The notes under the pieces are model-generated. The model did not search any database and was not told the origin of the DNA. It saw only the letters and a program-made list of their open reading frames with translations. Below, in pieces: positions 51,619 to 61,381 of a stretch of 64,000 nucleotides of DNA. Every line of letters begins with the position of its first letter. Position 1 is the stretch's first letter. The DNA is from Halorubrum salinarum. Lineage in GTDB: Archaea; Halobacteriota; Halobacteria; Halobacteriales; Haloferacaceae. A program made the translations under genes and the position numbers. The stretch spans positions 1,426,001 to 1,490,000 of the forward strand of contig NZ_CP053941.1 in assembly GCF_013267195.1 (NCBI RefSeq). Direction: 5' to 3'.

Positions 51619-52668
51619 GTGTACTGGCTCGAACTCGCCGGCGAGACGGACGCCTTCGCGGCCCGCGAGGCCGCCACCGCCGCGACCGGCGTCGACCTCC
51701 TCGCGCCGGGCGTCGCGCGCACCGGCGGGATCGACCGCGATCACGCCGGTCGGCTCGCGTACACCCGCGCCGCGCACGAGGCGATCGCGCGGACGGACGC
51801 CGACGTCGACGCCGCGGCCGCCGCGCTCCGGGCCGCGTCGCTCGACCGCTCCGGGACCGTGGCGGTCCGCGCCCGCGACGTCCGGGCCACGGCCGGCGTC
51901 TCGACGGGGGCGGCCGAGCGCGCGCTCGGCAGCGTCCTCGTCGACCGCGGGTTCGAGGTCGACCTCGACGACCCTGATCACGTCCTCCGCGCGCTGTTCG
52001 CGGCCGGCCCGCGCGCCGAGCACGACGCGGTGGCCGGCGCGGACGGCGGCGACGCGGACCTGTGCGCCCTCGGCTGGGTCGCGGTCGAGGCGGCCCGCGA
52101 CTTCGCGCCGGACCCCACCGACCGCCCCTTCTTCCAGCCGGGGAGCATGGCCCCGGCCGACGCCCGCGCCTACGCCAACCTCGCGGGCGCCGCCCCGGGC
52201 CGGACCCTCCTCGACACGATGTGCGGTACCGGCGGCCTCCCGCTGGAGGCCGGCCTCGTCGGCGCCGACGCCGTCGCCTGCGACGCGCAGGCGAAGATGG
52301 TCCGCGGCGCGCGGGAGAACCTCCGCGAGTACCTGGGCGAGGCCGGCGGCGACGGGGCCCCCGACTGGCACGTCGCGCGCGGCGACGCGACCGCGCTCCC
52401 CCTCCCCGACGACGCCGTCGACGGGGTCGCGTTCGACGCCCCGTACGGCCGGCAGTCGAAGATCGCTCGCCACGAGCTCGCGGACCTCGTCGGTGGCGCG
52501 CTCGACGAGGCCGCTCGGGTCGCGCCGCGCGCGGTGCTGGTTGCGGACCGCGACTGGCGCGCCCCCGCCCGCGCCGCCGGCTGGACCGTCGACGCCGCCT
52601 TCGAGCGCCGCGTCCACCGCTCGCTGACGCGCCACGTGCTGGTGTTGCGCCGCGGCGACGCGGGGTGA
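51619..52668 (+). CDS. tRNA (guanine(10)-N2)-methyltransferase Trm-G10
   Basis: Methylates guanine 10 of tRNA using S-adenosylmethionine. 349 residues: an N-terminal THUMP-like RNA-binding half (VYWLELAGETDAFAAREA, then VAVRARDVRATAGVSTGAAERALG), and a Rossmann methyltransferase half with RPFFQPGSMAPADARAYANLAG, the SAM loop LLDTMCGTGGLPLEAGLVGADAVACD, and the catalytic VAFDAPYGRQSKI, variant of the DPPY motif. The GTG at 51619 is preferred because CGCTATTGCC (51587-51596) lies 23-32 bases upstream; an earlier TTG in frame is unlikely. It is divergent from tbp, whose promoter is 50 bases away. Confidence 0.88.
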   Translation: MYWLELAGETDAFAAREAATAATGVDLLAPGVARTGGIDRDHAGRLAYTRAAHEAIARTDADVDAAAAALRAASLDRSGTVAVRARDVRATAGVSTGAAERALGSVLVDRGFEVDLDDPDHVLRALFAAGPRAEHDAVAGADGGDADLCALGWVAVEAARDFAPDPTDRPFFQPGSMAPADARAYANLAGAAPGRTLLDTMCGTGGLPLEAGLVGADAVACDAQAKMVRGARENLREYLGEAGGDGAPDWHVARGDATALPLPDDAVDGVAFDAPYGRQSKIARHELADLVGGALDEAARVAPRAVLVADRDWRAPARAAGWTVDAAFERRVHRSLTRHVLVLRRGDAG

Positions 52669-52685
52669 TCGGCAGCGAGCGCGGC

Positions 52686-52739
52686 GGGGATTCCGCCGGA
52701 CCGAGAGTGAACGACCGATCGGCGGAATCGCTTCTTTCG
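52686..52739 (+). terminator. Inverted repeat after Trm-G10, terminator candidate
   Basis: GATTCCGCCG (52686-52695) pairs with CGGCGGAATC (52717-52726) as a perfect 10-base stem, followed by GCTTCTTTC. It lies 18 bases after the methyltransferase stop and 60 bases before the orc promoter box. Confidence 0.5.
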
Positions 52740-52815
52740 GAGGCTCGTGCGACAAGTTTCAGTTTCGCCCCGGCGCCGGGCAACGGTTAAGTGCGCGGCC
52801 TCTCGTGGTACTCGC

Positions 52816-53940
52816 ATGACCGGGGACGCCGGGGACATGCTCTCGTGGGACGAGTCCGTGTTCCGCGATGAGTCGGTGTTCGAGATCGACCACGTCCCCG
52901 AGACGTTCCGCCACCGGGAGAGCCAGCTGGAGAACCTGAAGTACGCGCTCCGCCCCGCGGTCCGCGGCTCCCGCCCCCTCAACACGATGGTCCGCGGCCC
53001 GCCCGGCACCGGGAAGACCACCGCGGTCCAGAAGCTGTTCGGCGAGCTGGGCGCCCGGACCGAGGTCCGGACGGTGCGCGTCAACTGCCAGGTCGACTCG
53101 ACACGCTACGCGGTGTTCTCCCGTCTGTTCGAGGGTATCTTCGAGTACGAGCCGCCCTCCTCCGGCATCTCCTTCAAGAAGCTGTTCGGCCAGATCACCG
53201 ACCGGCTCGTCGAGGAGGACGAGGTCCTCGTCGTCGCCTTAGACGACGTGAACTACCTCTTCTACGAGAACGAGGCCTCCGACACCCTCTACTCGCTCCT
53301 GCGGGCCCACGAGGCCCACTCCGGCGCGAAGATCGGCGTCATCGTCGTCTCCTCGGACCTCGGCCTCGACGTGATCGACGACCTCGACACCCGGGTCCAG
53401 TCCGTCTTCCGCCCCGAGGAGGTGTACTTCCCCGTCTACGACGCGACCGAGATCTACGACATCCTCGCGGAGCGCGCCAAGCGCGGCTTCCACGAGGGCG
53501 TCATCGGCGACGCCGAGCTGGACCGCGTCGCGGACCTCACCGCCGAGAGCGGCGACCTCCGCGTCGGCATCGACCTCCTGCGCCGGGCCGGGCTCAACGC
53601 CGAGATGCGCGCCTCGAAGACGGTCTCCGAGGAGGACGTCGAGGACGCCTACGACAAGTCGAAGCACGTCCACCTCTCGCGGTCGCTCCGCGGCCTCTCC
53701 GACTCCGAGCGCGACCTCGTCCGGGTCCTCGCCGAACACGACGGCGAGCGCGCCGGCGCGGTGTACGACGCCTTCAACGACGCGACCGACCTCGGCTACA
53801 CCCGCTACTCCGAGATCATCAACAAGCTCGACCAGCTCGGCGTGATCGACGCCGAGTACGCCGACGTCGATGGCCGCGGCCGCTCCCGCGAGCTCTCCCT
53901 CGCCTATGACGCGGAGGCGGTGCTGGACCGCTTGGAATAG
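52816..53940 (+). CDS. orc: Orc1/Cdc6-type replication initiator
   Basis: AAA+ protein of the archaeal origin-recognition family, 374 residues. ETFRHRESQLENLKYALRPAV before the ATPase, Walker A VRGPPGTGKTTAVQKLFG, Walker B VVALDDVNYLFYENEA, sensor motif IVVSSDLGLDVIDDLDTRVQSVF, sensor 2 SGDLRVGIDLLRRAG, and a C-terminal winged helix with YTRYSEIINKLDQLGVIDAEY. The promoter box GGTTAAGTG at 52785-52793 gives a leaderless start at 52816. No ORB-like repeats were found nearby, so this is probably one of several orc paralogues away from an active origin. Confidence 0.95.
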   Translation: MTGDAGDMLSWDESVFRDESVFEIDHVPETFRHRESQLENLKYALRPAVRGSRPLNTMVRGPPGTGKTTAVQKLFGELGARTEVRTVRVNCQVDSTRYAVFSRLFEGIFEYEPPSSGISFKKLFGQITDRLVEEDEVLVVALDDVNYLFYENEASDTLYSLLRAHEAHSGAKIGVIVVSSDLGLDVIDDLDTRVQSVFRPEEVYFPVYDATEIYDILAERAKRGFHEGVIGDAELDRVADLTAESGDLRVGIDLLRRAGLNAEMRASKTVSEEDVEDAYDKSKHVHLSRSLRGLSDSERDLVRVLAEHDGERAGAVYDAFNDATDLGYTRYSEIINKLDQLGVIDAEYADVDGRGRSRELSLAYDAEAVLDRLE

Positions 53941-54004
53941 CTCTCCCGCGCCCGCGCCTCGCCACCCCGACGCCTTTTCAACGCCGCCGCACGCAGTCGA
54001 CCAC

Positions 54005-54739
54005 ATGAAGACGAGCGGCGGGAGCGACGCGATGAAGCGGCGCGCCGGCGAGTCGGCGGCCGAGGCGGTGACTGACGGAGACGTGGTCGGCCTAGGGACC
54101 GGGTCGACCGCGGCGCACGCCATCCGGCGCCTCGGCGACCGGGTCGACGCCGGCCTCGATATTCGGGGGGTCCCCACCTCCTTCGCGAGCCGCGAACTCG
54201 CGGCCGAGGCGGGAATTCCGCTCCTCGACCTCCCGGACGCGGTCGGCCCCGACGGACCGGGGATCGACGTCGCGATCGACGGCGCCGATCAGGTGGCGAC
54301 GGGCGCGGAGGAGTCTGATTCCCCAGATTCCGGCGGCGCGCTGATCAAGGGGGGCGGCGCGGCCCACGCCCGCGAGAAGCTCGTCGACGCCGCCGCGGAC
54401 CGCTTCCTCGTCGTCGCGGACCCCTCGAAGGAGTCGCCGCGGCTGGACCGGTCCGTGCCGGTCGAGGTGCTGCCCGCGGGGCGGACCGCGGTCGCGGCGG
54501 CGATCCGGGACGCGGGCGGCGAGCCGACGCTGCGCCGCGCGGAGCGGAAGGACGGCCCCATCGTGACGGACAACGGGAACCTCGTGCTGGACTGCGCGTT
54601 CGGCGAGATCGCCGACCCGGCCGCCCTGTCGGCGACGCTGTCGGCGGTCCCGGGCGTGGTCGAGCACGGGCTCTTCGTCGGGCTCGCGGACGAGGTTCAC
54701 GTCGGGACGGAGTCCGGCGTCCGGGTCGACGAGGTCTGA
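54005..54739 (+). CDS. rpiA: RpiA, ribose-5-phosphate isomerase A
   Basis: Interconverts ribulose 5-phosphate and ribose 5-phosphate, here mainly to supply ribose for nucleotides. 244 residues: VVGLGTGSTAAHAIRRLGD with the phosphate loop, GVPTSFASRELAAEAGIPL, VDVAIDGADQV with the catalytic Asp region, LIKGGGAAHAREKLVDAAA with the KGGGxA motif, and VTDNGNLVLDCAFGEI. The ATG at 54005 follows a CCTTTTCAAC stretch at 53970-53979. A short acidic loop (ATGAEESDSPDSG) is inserted before the KGGG motif. It is alone between orc and the DUF1931 gene. Confidence 0.95.
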   Translation: MKTSGGSDAMKRRAGESAAEAVTDGDVVGLGTGSTAAHAIRRLGDRVDAGLDIRGVPTSFASRELAAEAGIPLLDLPDAVGPDGPGIDVAIDGADQVATGAEESDSPDSGGALIKGGGAAHAREKLVDAAADRFLVVADPSKESPRLDRSVPVEVLPAGRTAVAAAIRDAGGEPTLRRAERKDGPIVTDNGNLVLDCAFGEIADPAALSATLSAVPGVVEHGLFVGLADEVHVGTESGVRVDEV

Positions 54740-54823
54740 ACCGTCGTCGAGCGGCGACGCGGGCGACGGCGCGGTCGCTGGCCGGTCGGCGTTCAAATAA
54801 AATGGAACGGAAACGGGTCCGCC

Positions 54824-54991
54824 TTACAGGTCGCGCGGCTGGACCGTCTTCCGGTCGTTGGCCTCGGCGCGGCGCGCGGCGTCTTCGAGCAGCTCGTCCA
54901 CTTCGTCGTCCAGCGCGTCGTAGAAGTCCGAAGCGACGTTCTTGTCGTCCAGGGCTTCCTTGACGGCCGCTTTGACAATGAGGTCTGCCAT
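54824..54991 (-). CDS. DUF1931 histone-fold protein
   Basis: 55-residue protein, very conserved in haloarchaea, with a histone-like helix-strand-helix fold. It begins MADLIVKAAVKEALDDKN, continues VASDFYDALDDEVDELLEDA and ends ANDRKTVQPRDL; the KTVQPRDL end matches the final helix signature of NFYB/HAP3-type histone folds. The promoter box CTTATTAACC (55014-55023, minus) lies 23-32 bases before the ATG at 54989-54991. It is convergent with rpiA, 84 bases apart. DNA binding is inferred from the fold, not shown. Confidence 0.88.
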   Translation of the reverse strand: MADLIVKAAVKEALDDKNVASDFYDALDDEVDELLEDAARRAEANDRKTVQPRDL

Positions 54992-55294
54992 GCGATCGGG
55001 CCTACCCGGTGATGGTTAATAAGAGTTCCTGAATTCGCCCGCGAGGGACGCCGTGACGCCGGTTCGCGGGGGGCTGCGAGGATAGTCGCTTATAAGCCTT
55101 GTGGGATTCTCGTCCGCGCTCCGCCGCGACGGCGCTCGGAACCGCCTCGGATCCCGAGTCGGTCCGGCCTCGATCGAGTCGCACCCCCGTCGCGTGACGC
55201 CCGCGGGCTCGCTCCGCCTCCGGCCGATGTCGGCGCGCGGCGGGCCGGGCCGCGAACCGACAGGTTCGACCGGGGCCGCCGCGCACCACCGTCC
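54992..55294. other. Divergent intergenic region between DUF1931 gene and larB
   Basis: 303 bases with the DUF1931 promoter (55014-55023, minus) and a CTTATAAGC box on the plus strand at 55089-55097. The latter is about 200 bases before larB, so larB may have a long leader, or the box belongs to a small transcript starting near 55120. No credible gene lies in between. Confidence 0.5.
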
Positions 55295-56062
55295 ATGCGA
55301 GAGACGCTGGCGGCGCTCGAAGCGGGCGACATCGGGATCGAGGAGGCGGAGTCGCGGCTCGCGGGCTACGCGACCACGGACGCGGGGCGGTTCGACGCCG
55401 CCCGCGAGCGGCGGCGCGGGATCCCCGAGGCGATCCTCGCGGAGGGGAAGACGCCCGCGGAGGTCGCCGCGCTGGCGACCACGGCGCTCGACACCACCGG
55501 CCGGGCGCTCGTGACCCGCGCGGACGAGGCCGCCGCGTCCGCGGTCGCCGCGGCTGTCGGCGACGCCGACGCGGACGCGACGGTCGACCGCGACGACCGC
55601 GCCGGCACCGTCGTCGTCCACGCCGCCGACTTCGAGCCCCCGTCGCTCGACGCCGCGGTCGCGGTCGTGGCCGCCGGCACCGCGGACGCGGCGGTCGCCG
55701 GCGAGGCGGCGGTCGTCGCCCGCGAGGTCGGGGCCGCGGTCGACCGGGTCGACGACGTGGGGGTCGCCAACCTCGACCGGATCCTCGACCAGGTCGACCG
55801 GGTCCGCGAGGCCGACGCGGTCGTGGTCGCGGCCGGCCGCGAGGGGGCCCTCCCGACCGTCGTCGCCGGCCTCGTCGACGCCCCCGTGATCGCCGCCCCC
55901 GTCTCGACCGGCTACGGGGTCGGCGGCGAGGGAGTCGCGGCGCTGGAGGGGGCGCTCCAGTCGTGCTCCGTGCTCACGACCGTCAACGTCGACGCCGGGT
56001 TCGTCGCCGGCGCGCAGGCCGGCCTGATCGCCCGCGCGGTCGACGCGGCCCGGGCCGAGTGA
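55295..56062 (+). CDS. larB: LarB, pyridinium-3,5-biscarboxylic acid synthase
   Basis: First enzyme of the nickel-pincer nucleotide cofactor pathway: carboxylates and hydrolyses nicotinate adenine dinucleotide. 255 residues: an N-terminal helical segment MRETLAALEAGDIGIEEAE, RRGIPEAILAEGKTPAEVA, and the PurE-like domain with VVAAGTADAAVAGEAAVVARE, AVVVAAGREGALPTVVAGLVDAPVIAAPVSTGYG, and CSVLTTVNVDAGFVAGAQAGLIA. Family motifs AAGREGALPTVVAGL are complete. The ATG at 55295 begins at the family N-terminus. larE is at 14172; a larC was not seen, so it must be elsewhere. Confidence 0.92.
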   Translation: MRETLAALEAGDIGIEEAESRLAGYATTDAGRFDAARERRRGIPEAILAEGKTPAEVAALATTALDTTGRALVTRADEAAASAVAAAVGDADADATVDRDDRAGTVVVHAADFEPPSLDAAVAVVAAGTADAAVAGEAAVVAREVGAAVDRVDDVGVANLDRILDQVDRVREADAVVVAAGREGALPTVVAGLVDAPVIAAPVSTGYGVGGEGVAALEGALQSCSVLTTVNVDAGFVAGAQAGLIARAVDAARAE

Positions 56063-56254
56063 GGGCGCCCGTCTGCCGCGGTCGGCCCCCGAGCGGAGCC
56101 CCGGTCGACGGCGCGGATCGCCCCGTCGATGTCCCCCTCGATCGCCGCGGATCGCGGGGGGATTAAACGCGCGAATACCGGAAGTCGACGGGCCCGAGAA
56201 AGGGTATTTGTTCGTCCAGTCCCTACCGATCGTGCCGACGCACGTCGGCATCAC

Positions 56255-56407
56255 ATGCCACGCTGTGACCACTGCGGGTCGCACGTCTCGGACCGCTTCG
56301 CGCGCGTCTTCGCGGACGAGCACGGCGACCTGAACGCGTGCCCGAAGTGCTCCGCGAACGCGGGCATCGCCGAGGTGTCTCGCGAGCGGACGCGAACCGG
56401 GGACTGA
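56255..56407 (+). CDS. Small zinc-ribbon protein, DUF7563-like
   Basis: 50-residue protein with two Cys pairs, [11 protein letters not shown] and [11 protein letters not shown], that should bind one zinc. A conserved centre [15 protein letters not shown] lies between. It resembles haloarchaeal DUF7563, an assignment I make tentatively. It follows the larB gene by 192 bases and precedes a GIY-YIG protein by 109 bases. AAAGGGTATTTG (56199-56210) may be its promoter with a leader of about 25 bases. Confidence 0.68.
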   Translation: MPRCDHCGSHVSDRFARVFADEHGDLNACPKCSANAGIAEVSRERTRTGD

Positions 56408-56516
56408 CCGCCGAACCGCCGATGTGAGACCGAGCGCACGGAGAGCGGCGGCTCCGTCCAGTCCCCCTTCCGGGCACATCCGTACCCACTTTGCGCTCGC
56501 GCTCGCACAGTCGGCC

Positions 56517-56765
56517 GTGGCCGACCACTACGTGTACGTGATCGAGTGCGCCGACGGCACCCTCTACACCGGGTACACGACCGACGTCGAGCGCCGCGTC
56601 GCCGAGCACGACGCCGGGGAGGGCGCGAAGTACACCCGCGGGCGGACCCCCGTAACGCTGCGTCACGTCGAGTCGTTCGACTCGCGGTCGGCGGCGATGT
56701 CGCGGGAGCACGCCGTCAAGTCGCTGTCGCGCGCCGAGAAGGAGCGGCTGATCGACGACGGGTAG
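56517..56765 (+). CDS. GIY-YIG nuclease-superfamily protein (UPF0213 type)
   Basis: 82-residue single-domain protein. It starts [32 protein letters not shown], showing the VYVIE and YTGYT halves of the GIY-YIG core and the catalytic Arg, then [17 protein letters not shown] and [18 protein letters not shown] with the Glu. These stand-alone proteins resemble YhbQ/UPF0213 and their cellular role is unclear. I start at the GTG 56517, six residues before the core; longer starts lack homology. It is convergent with hisG (14 bases). Confidence 0.85.
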   Translation: MADHYVYVIECADGTLYTGYTTDVERRVAEHDAGEGAKYTRGRTPVTLRHVESFDSRSAAMSREHAVKSLSRAEKERLIDDG

Positions 56766-56779
56766 GCCCCGTCTCGGAG

Positions 56780-57670
56780 CTACTCCACGAGGCGTTCGAT
56801 CTCGGTGACGAGGATACCGGTCGCGCCCACCGAGCGCAGCTCCGAGATGGTCTCGAACACGTCGCGCTCGTCGACGACGGCGTGGACCGCGACCATCCCG
56901 TTGCCGTTCTCGTCGGCTTCCACGTCCATCACGGTCGGGCCCCCGAGCCCGGGGATCACGTCCTTCACCGCGTCGAGCCGCGCCTTGGGCGCGTTCATCA
57001 TCAGGTAGCGGCGGCCGTCCGCCGCGAGGACCGACTCGAAGGCAGTCAGTACCTGCTCGACCTTCGGGTCGTCGACCACGTCCGGCCGGGCGAACAGGCG
57101 CACCGAGGAGTCGAGCACGTCGTCGATCACGGCCAAGCGGTTCACCTTCAGCGTCGTCCCCGTCGAGGTGATGTCGACGATGGCGTCGGCCATGTCGACG
57201 TGCGGCGTGAGTTCGGTCGCGCCCGTCACGGTGACCACGTCGGCGTCGACGCCCACGCGGTCGAGGTACGCCTCCGTGACGCTCGGGAACTCGGTGGCGA
57301 CCGTCCGCCCGGCGAGGTCCTCGACGGCCGCCACGTCGCCGTCCTCCGGCGCCGCGAGGACGAGCTTACAGGAGCCGTACCCCAAGTCGAGCAGGTCGAC
57401 GAGGTCGCCGTCGGCCGCCTCGTCCGCGGAATCGACGACGCCGCCCGACTCGGCCGCCTGGTCGAGGCCGGTGACGCCGAGGTCGGCGGCGCCGTCGCGG
57501 ACGTACTCCGGGATGTCGGCCGCCCGCGCGAACAGCACCGTCACGTCCTCGTCGACGGTGTCGGCGTACAGCTGGCGGTCGGCGGTCTCCTCGACGTGGA
57601 GCCCCGCGCGCTCCAACAGCGAGAGCGTCGGCTCGTGTAGGCGGCCCTTGTTGGGGACGGCGATGCGCAT
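56780..57670 (-). CDS. hisG: HisG, ATP phosphoribosyltransferase (long form)
   Basis: First committed enzyme of histidine synthesis, joining ATP and PRPP. 296 residues, the long form with a C-terminal ACT-like regulatory domain that mediates histidine feedback. Signatures: [98 protein letters not shown] with the PRPP-binding loop, and the regulatory part [34 protein letters not shown] at about 57699-57709 can act as promoter. Repeat copy C lies 80 bases upstream. Confidence 0.97.
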   Translation of the reverse strand: MRIAVPNKGRLHEPTLSLLERAGLHVEETADRQLYADTVDEDVTVLFARAADIPEYVRDGAADLGVTGLDQAAESGGVVDSADEAADGDLVDLLDLGYGSCKLVLAAPEDGDVAAVEDLAGRTVATEFPSVTEAYLDRVGVDADVVTVTGATELTPHVDMADAIVDITSTGTTLKVNRLAVIDDVLDSSVRLFARPDVVDDPKVEQVLTAFESVLAADGRRYLMMNAPKARLDAVKDVIPGLGGPTVMDVEADENGNGMVAVHAVVDERDVFETISELRSVGATGILVTEIERLVE

Positions 57671-57741
57671 ACGCGACGACTCGCGGGGACAGGGGGAAAC
57701 GTTTTCGTCCGGAGCGCGAGGCGGGTGTCGACGCGGGACTG

Positions 57742-58006
57742 TTTATAAACAAACGCCGTGGCGCGTGCCTCCGAGCGCCCGCAGGGCGTGAGGAGCACGC
57801 GCGAGGGAGTCGCTGGCGCCGACGGCGCCAGCGACGAGGCTGGGGAGGCGTGAGGTGCGGTGCTGTGTGGGGCGGGACTCAAAGGGGCAGCCGCGGGGGC
57901 CGCGTAGACGAAGTAAGCACCGCAACGAGGGAGCGAACGGAGTGAGCGACCGAGTGAGGAGCATAGCGAGTGTACGCGGCCCCCGCGGCTGGGGCTTTGG
58001 AGGTGT
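57742..58006 (+). repeat. Structured multi-hairpin repeat element, copy C (upstream of hisG)
   Basis: Best preserved copy. TATA-like TTTATAAA (57742-57749), left end GCCGTGGCGCGTGCC (from 57755), hairpin CGCCC-GCA-GGGCG (57776-57788), 12-base-pair hairpin GTCGCTGGCGCC/GGCGCCAGCGAC (57809-57820 with 57824-57835), G-rich box GAGGCTGGGGAGGCGTGAGG (57836-57855), GGCGGGACTCAAAGGGGCAG (57871-57890), perfect 16-base-pair stem (57891-57906 with 57973-57988), closing box CTGGGGCTTTGG (57989-58000) and AGGTGT (58001-58006). A partial second right end, CCCTTTGGGGTGTTTG, follows at about 58050-58065. The element is divergent from hisG and precedes the convergent end of the small membrane protein gene at 58074. 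Confidence 0.85.
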
Positions 58007-58073
58007 TCGCGGCCGGTCCGTGAGTGGCCGTTTGTGAGCGAGCGACCGGCCCTTTGGGGTGTTTGCCGTCGAT

Positions 58074-58487
58074 CTACAATCGATTATTCACAGGCGAACC
58101 GCCGGTCGTGTCGAACCTCCTTCTGACCATCAAGTACGCGACGGGGAGACAGCCGGCGAACGCGACCGGCCAGACGGTCAGCTGCGAGATCGGGTCGGGC
58201 GGCGAGACGAGGCTCCCGACGACCAGCCCCGCGGGACCGGCGACGGCGACGATCGCGGTGGCCTCCTCCCACCGCGACGCCGGGTACCGTCGGGAGCGCC
58301 CGCGGCGCCACCACAGCATGTAGTACAACAGTACGATCCCCGAGACCGGGGCGAGGACGCCCCAGAACCCCGGGTGGTCGCTTCCGCGGGCGTGCGAGTC
58401 GAAGTTGACCCACGCGCCGATCGCGACCCAGACGAGCAGGAAGCAGAGGACGCCGACGGCGACGGCGGGCGTGAGTTGGAGGGACAC
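58074..58487 (-). CDS. Three- to four-helix membrane protein
   Basis: 137 residues, predicted membrane protein, function unknown. It starts at GTG 58485-58487 ([21 protein letters not shown]) with helix 1 at about residues 5-27; then [30 protein letters not shown], a helix followed by basic residues resembling the PLDc_N helical pair, and two further helices around [19 protein letters not shown] and [21 protein letters not shown]. It is divergent from uvrB, with 129 bases between. The frame continues upstream but without membrane character. Confidence 0.7.
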   Translation of the reverse strand: MSLQLTPAVAVGVLCFLLVWVAIGAWVNFDSHARGSDHPGFWGVLAPVSGIVLLYYMLWWRRGRSRRYPASRWEEATAIVAVAGPAGLVVGSLVSPPDPISQLTVWPVAFAGCLPVAYLMVRRRFDTTGGSPVNNRL

Positions 58488-58616
58488 GCCTCCGTGTGCG
58501 TCCGGGCGACAGGTAGGTCTTTTCGCCGAATCCGAGACGCTCCGTCGCGGTCGCGTCGTCGCCGTCGTCCCCGTGGCCGCGCCGCTCAAGTGTATCGCCG
58601 CCCAACGACGCGTATC

Positions 58617-60671
58617 GTGAGCGACGCCGACTCCCCCCTCTCGGAGGACCGCCCGACCGTCGACCGCCCGCTCCGCGTCGACGCCCCGTTCGAGCCCGCG
58701 GGCGACCAGCCCGAGGCCATCGAGGGGCTGGTCGAGGGGTTCGAGTCGGGCGCCGACAAGCAGACGCTGCTCGGCGTGACGGGGTCCGGGAAGACGAACA
58801 CCGTCTCGTGGGTCGCCGAGGAGCTCGATCAGCCGACGCTCGTCCTCGCCCACAACAAGACGCTCGCGGCCCAGCTGTACGAGGAATTCCGCGAGCTGTT
58901 CCCGGACAACGCCGTCGAGTACTTCGTCTCCTACTACGACTACTACCAGCCGGAGGCGTACGTCGAGCAGACGGACACGTTCATCGACAAGGAGATGTCG
59001 ATCAACGAGGAGATCGACCGCCTCCGCCACTCCGCGACGCGCTCGCTGCTCACCAGGGACGACGTGATCGTCGTCGCGAGCGTCTCGGCCATCTACGGGC
59101 TCGGGGACCCGCAGAACTACCGCGACATGGCGCTGCGGTTGGAGGTCGGCGAGCGGATCGGCCGCGAGGAGCTGCTCACCCGGCTCGTCGACCTGAACTA
59201 CGAGCGCAACGACGTGGACTTCACGCAGGGCACGTTCCGCGTTCGCGGCGACACCGTCGAGATCTACCCGATGTACGGCCGGTACGCGGTCCGGGTCGAG
59301 CTGTGGGGCGACGAGATCGACCGGATGATCAAGGTCGACCCGATGCACGGCGAGGTCGTGAGCGAGGAGCCGGCGGTGATGCTCCACCCGGCGGAGCACT
59401 ACTCGATCCCGGACGACAAGCTGGAGCAGGCGATCGCCGAGATCGAGGACCTGATGGAGAAGCGGGTCAGCTACTTCGAGCGGCAGGGCGACCTCGTGGC
59501 GGCCCAGCGCATCGAGGAGCGTACCACCTTCGATATCGAGATGCTGCGGGAGGCGGGCTACTGCTCCGGGATCGAGAACTACTCGGTCCACATGGACGAC
59601 CGCGAGTCGGGCGACGCCCCGTACACCCTGCTCGATTACTTCCCCGACGACTTCCTCACCGTCGTCGACGAGTCCCACCAGACGATCCCCCAGATCAAAG
59701 GGCAGTACGAGGGCGACAAGTCGCGGAAGGACTCGCTGGTCGAGAACGGGTTCCGGCTCCCGACCGCGTACGACAACCGCCCCCTGACGTTCGAGGAGTT
59801 CGAGGAGAAGACGGACCGAACCCTCTACGTCTCGGCGACGCCCGGCGACTACGAGCGCGAGACCTCGGATCAGATCGTCGAGCAGATCGTCCGCCCGACC
59901 CACCTCGTCGACCCGAAGGTGGAGGTGACCGACGCGACGGGGCAGGTCGACGACCTCCTCGACCGCGTCGACGACCGGATCGAGCGCGACGAGCGCGTCC
60001 TCGTCACCACGCTCACCAAGCGGATGGCCGAGGACCTCACGGAGTACCTCGAGGAGGCCGGCGTCGACGTGGCGTACATGCACGACGAGACGGACACCCT
60101 CGAACGCCACGAGATCATCCGCGACCTCCGCCTGGGAAACATCGACGTGCTCGTCGGCATCAACCTGCTTCGCGAGGGGCTCGACATCCCGGAGGTGAGC
60201 CTCGTCGCAATCCTCGACGCCGACCAGGAGGGGTTCCTCCGCTCCACCACGACCCTCGTCCAGACGATGGGCCGGGCCGCGCGCAACGTCAACGGCGAGG
60301 TCGTCCTCTACGCCGACGAGGTGACCGACTCGATGGAGGCGGCCATCGAGGAGACCCAGCGCCGCCGCGAGATCCAACTGGAGTACAACGAGGAACACGG
60401 CTACGAGGCGACCACCATCGACAAGCCGGTCAGCGAGACGAACCTCCCCGGGTCGAAGACGGACACCTCCAACGTCAGCGTCGGCGACGTGGAGAGCGAA
60501 GACGAGGCGAAAGCGCAGATCGAGGCGCTCGAAGACCGCATGGACGAGGCCGCGAGCAACCTGGAGTTCGAGCTGGCGGCCGACATCCGCGACCGGATCG
60601 CGGAGCTGCGCCGGGCCTTCGAGATCGACGCGGGCGACGAGGGCGTCCCGGCGCCGGCGATCGACGAGTAG
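58617..60671 (+). CDS. uvrB: UvrB, excinuclease ABC subunit B
   Basis: Helicase-like damage verification subunit loaded by UvrA. 684 residues: [32 protein letters not shown] with Walker [40 protein letters not shown] including the beta-hairpin, [33 protein letters not shown]-like [70 protein letters not shown], and a C-terminal UVR domain ([28 protein letters not shown]) that binds UvrC. I start at GTG 58617, with AAGTGTATCG (58588-58597) as promoter. Confidence 0.97.
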   Translation: MSDADSPLSEDRPTVDRPLRVDAPFEPAGDQPEAIEGLVEGFESGADKQTLLGVTGSGKTNTVSWVAEELDQPTLVLAHNKTLAAQLYEEFRELFPDNAVEYFVSYYDYYQPEAYVEQTDTFIDKEMSINEEIDRLRHSATRSLLTRDDVIVVASVSAIYGLGDPQNYRDMALRLEVGERIGREELLTRLVDLNYERNDVDFTQGTFRVRGDTVEIYPMYGRYAVRVELWGDEIDRMIKVDPMHGEVVSEEPAVMLHPAEHYSIPDDKLEQAIAEIEDLMEKRVSYFERQGDLVAAQRIEERTTFDIEMLREAGYCSGIENYSVHMDDRESGDAPYTLLDYFPDDFLTVVDESHQTIPQIKGQYEGDKSRKDSLVENGFRLPTAYDNRPLTFEEFEEKTDRTLYVSATPGDYERETSDQIVEQIVRPTHLVDPKVEVTDATGQVDDLLDRVDDRIERDERVLVTTLTKRMAEDLTEYLEEAGVDVAYMHDETDTLERHEIIRDLRLGNIDVLVGINLLREGLDIPEVSLVAILDADQEGFLRSTTTLVQTMGRAARNVNGEVVLYADEVTDSMEAAIEETQRRREIQLEYNEEHGYEATTIDKPVSETNLPGSKTDTSNVSVGDVESEDEAKAQIEALEDRMDEAASNLEFELAADIRDRIAELRRAFEIDAGDEGVPAPAIDE

Positions 60672-60769
60672 CGACCCTCCGCGCCGGGACAGACGCGGGC
60701 GACGCCCGATTCTCAGTCCGCGTCACCGTGACGGCGGGATTTTTACCTCGGAACCGCACACTCTCGGCC

Positions 60770-61300
60770 GTGTACCGTCGTGCCGTCGTCGCCGGAGCGC
60801 TCGCCGCAGCCACCGGCGGGTGCGTCGACCGCCTCCACGACGTCGCCGCCTCGGCGCCGGGCGATCTCGGCGTGCGGAGCCGCTATATCGACGGCAACCC
60901 GATGGTCGACTCGCGCAGCGTCCTCGCCCGGCCCGAGGAGCTGTTGACGCACGCGGCCTCCTTCCGCTCCGCCTCCTCGGCCCGCGGCGCGCTCAAGCCC
61001 GACGCGACCGAGTCGCGCGAGTTCGTCGAGCGCACCGACTTCGTCGACGACGGCGGCGACGCGGTGCTGGTGATCGCCCAGCGGCTCACGGCGCCCGAGG
61101 TCAAGCTCCGGCTCGGCGGGATCAGCCGGACGGGCGACCACTCGCTCCGGATCGCGGTCGACCAGAGCGGCGTCCGCGGCGAGATCGAGACCGACGACCC
61201 GGTGGTCAAGACGCTCCTGTTGCGGCTCTCCGACGAGCGCGGCCCGCCGAAGCGAGCGGTTGTCGTCATCGGGGACGGCCGCGCCGGGATCACGATCTGA
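60770..61300 (+). CDS. Hypothetical lipoprotein
   Basis: 176 residues, function unknown. GTG at 60770 starts a short signal, YRRAVVAGALAAATGGC, with lipobox Cys18 and an RR near the front, so it may use the Tat route. The mature part: GVRSRYIDGNPMVDSRSVLARPEELLT, DAVLVIAQRLTAPEVKLRLGGISRTGDHSLRIAVDQ and VKTLLLRLSDERGPPKRAVVVIGDG, mostly beta strands. GGGATTTTTACC at 60736-60747 lies 23-34 bases upstream and supports this start. It follows uvrB by 98 bases. Confidence 0.72.
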   Translation: MYRRAVVAGALAAATGGCVDRLHDVAASAPGDLGVRSRYIDGNPMVDSRSVLARPEELLTHAASFRSASSARGALKPDATESREFVERTDFVDDGGDAVLVIAQRLTAPEVKLRLGGISRTGDHSLRIAVDQSGVRGEIETDDPVVKTLLLRLSDERGPPKRAVVVIGDGRAGITI

Positions 61301-61381
61301 CGGTCGGGGTCGCCTCGCCTTCCCCACCGACCGCGCCTCCGTCCCGCGATCGTTTTGTGGCCGGAACGTCTCTCCCCGACC

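Noticed and set aside
52669-52815. Replication origin beside the orc gene
   Set aside because: No repeated ORB-type motif and no extended AT-rich unwinding region; the inverted repeat here is better explained as a terminator.
55101-55514. A 137-codon plus-strand frame starting after the CTTATAAGC box
   Set aside because: Arg/Ser-rich translation without third-position bias, overlapping larB in another frame; the box more likely serves larB.
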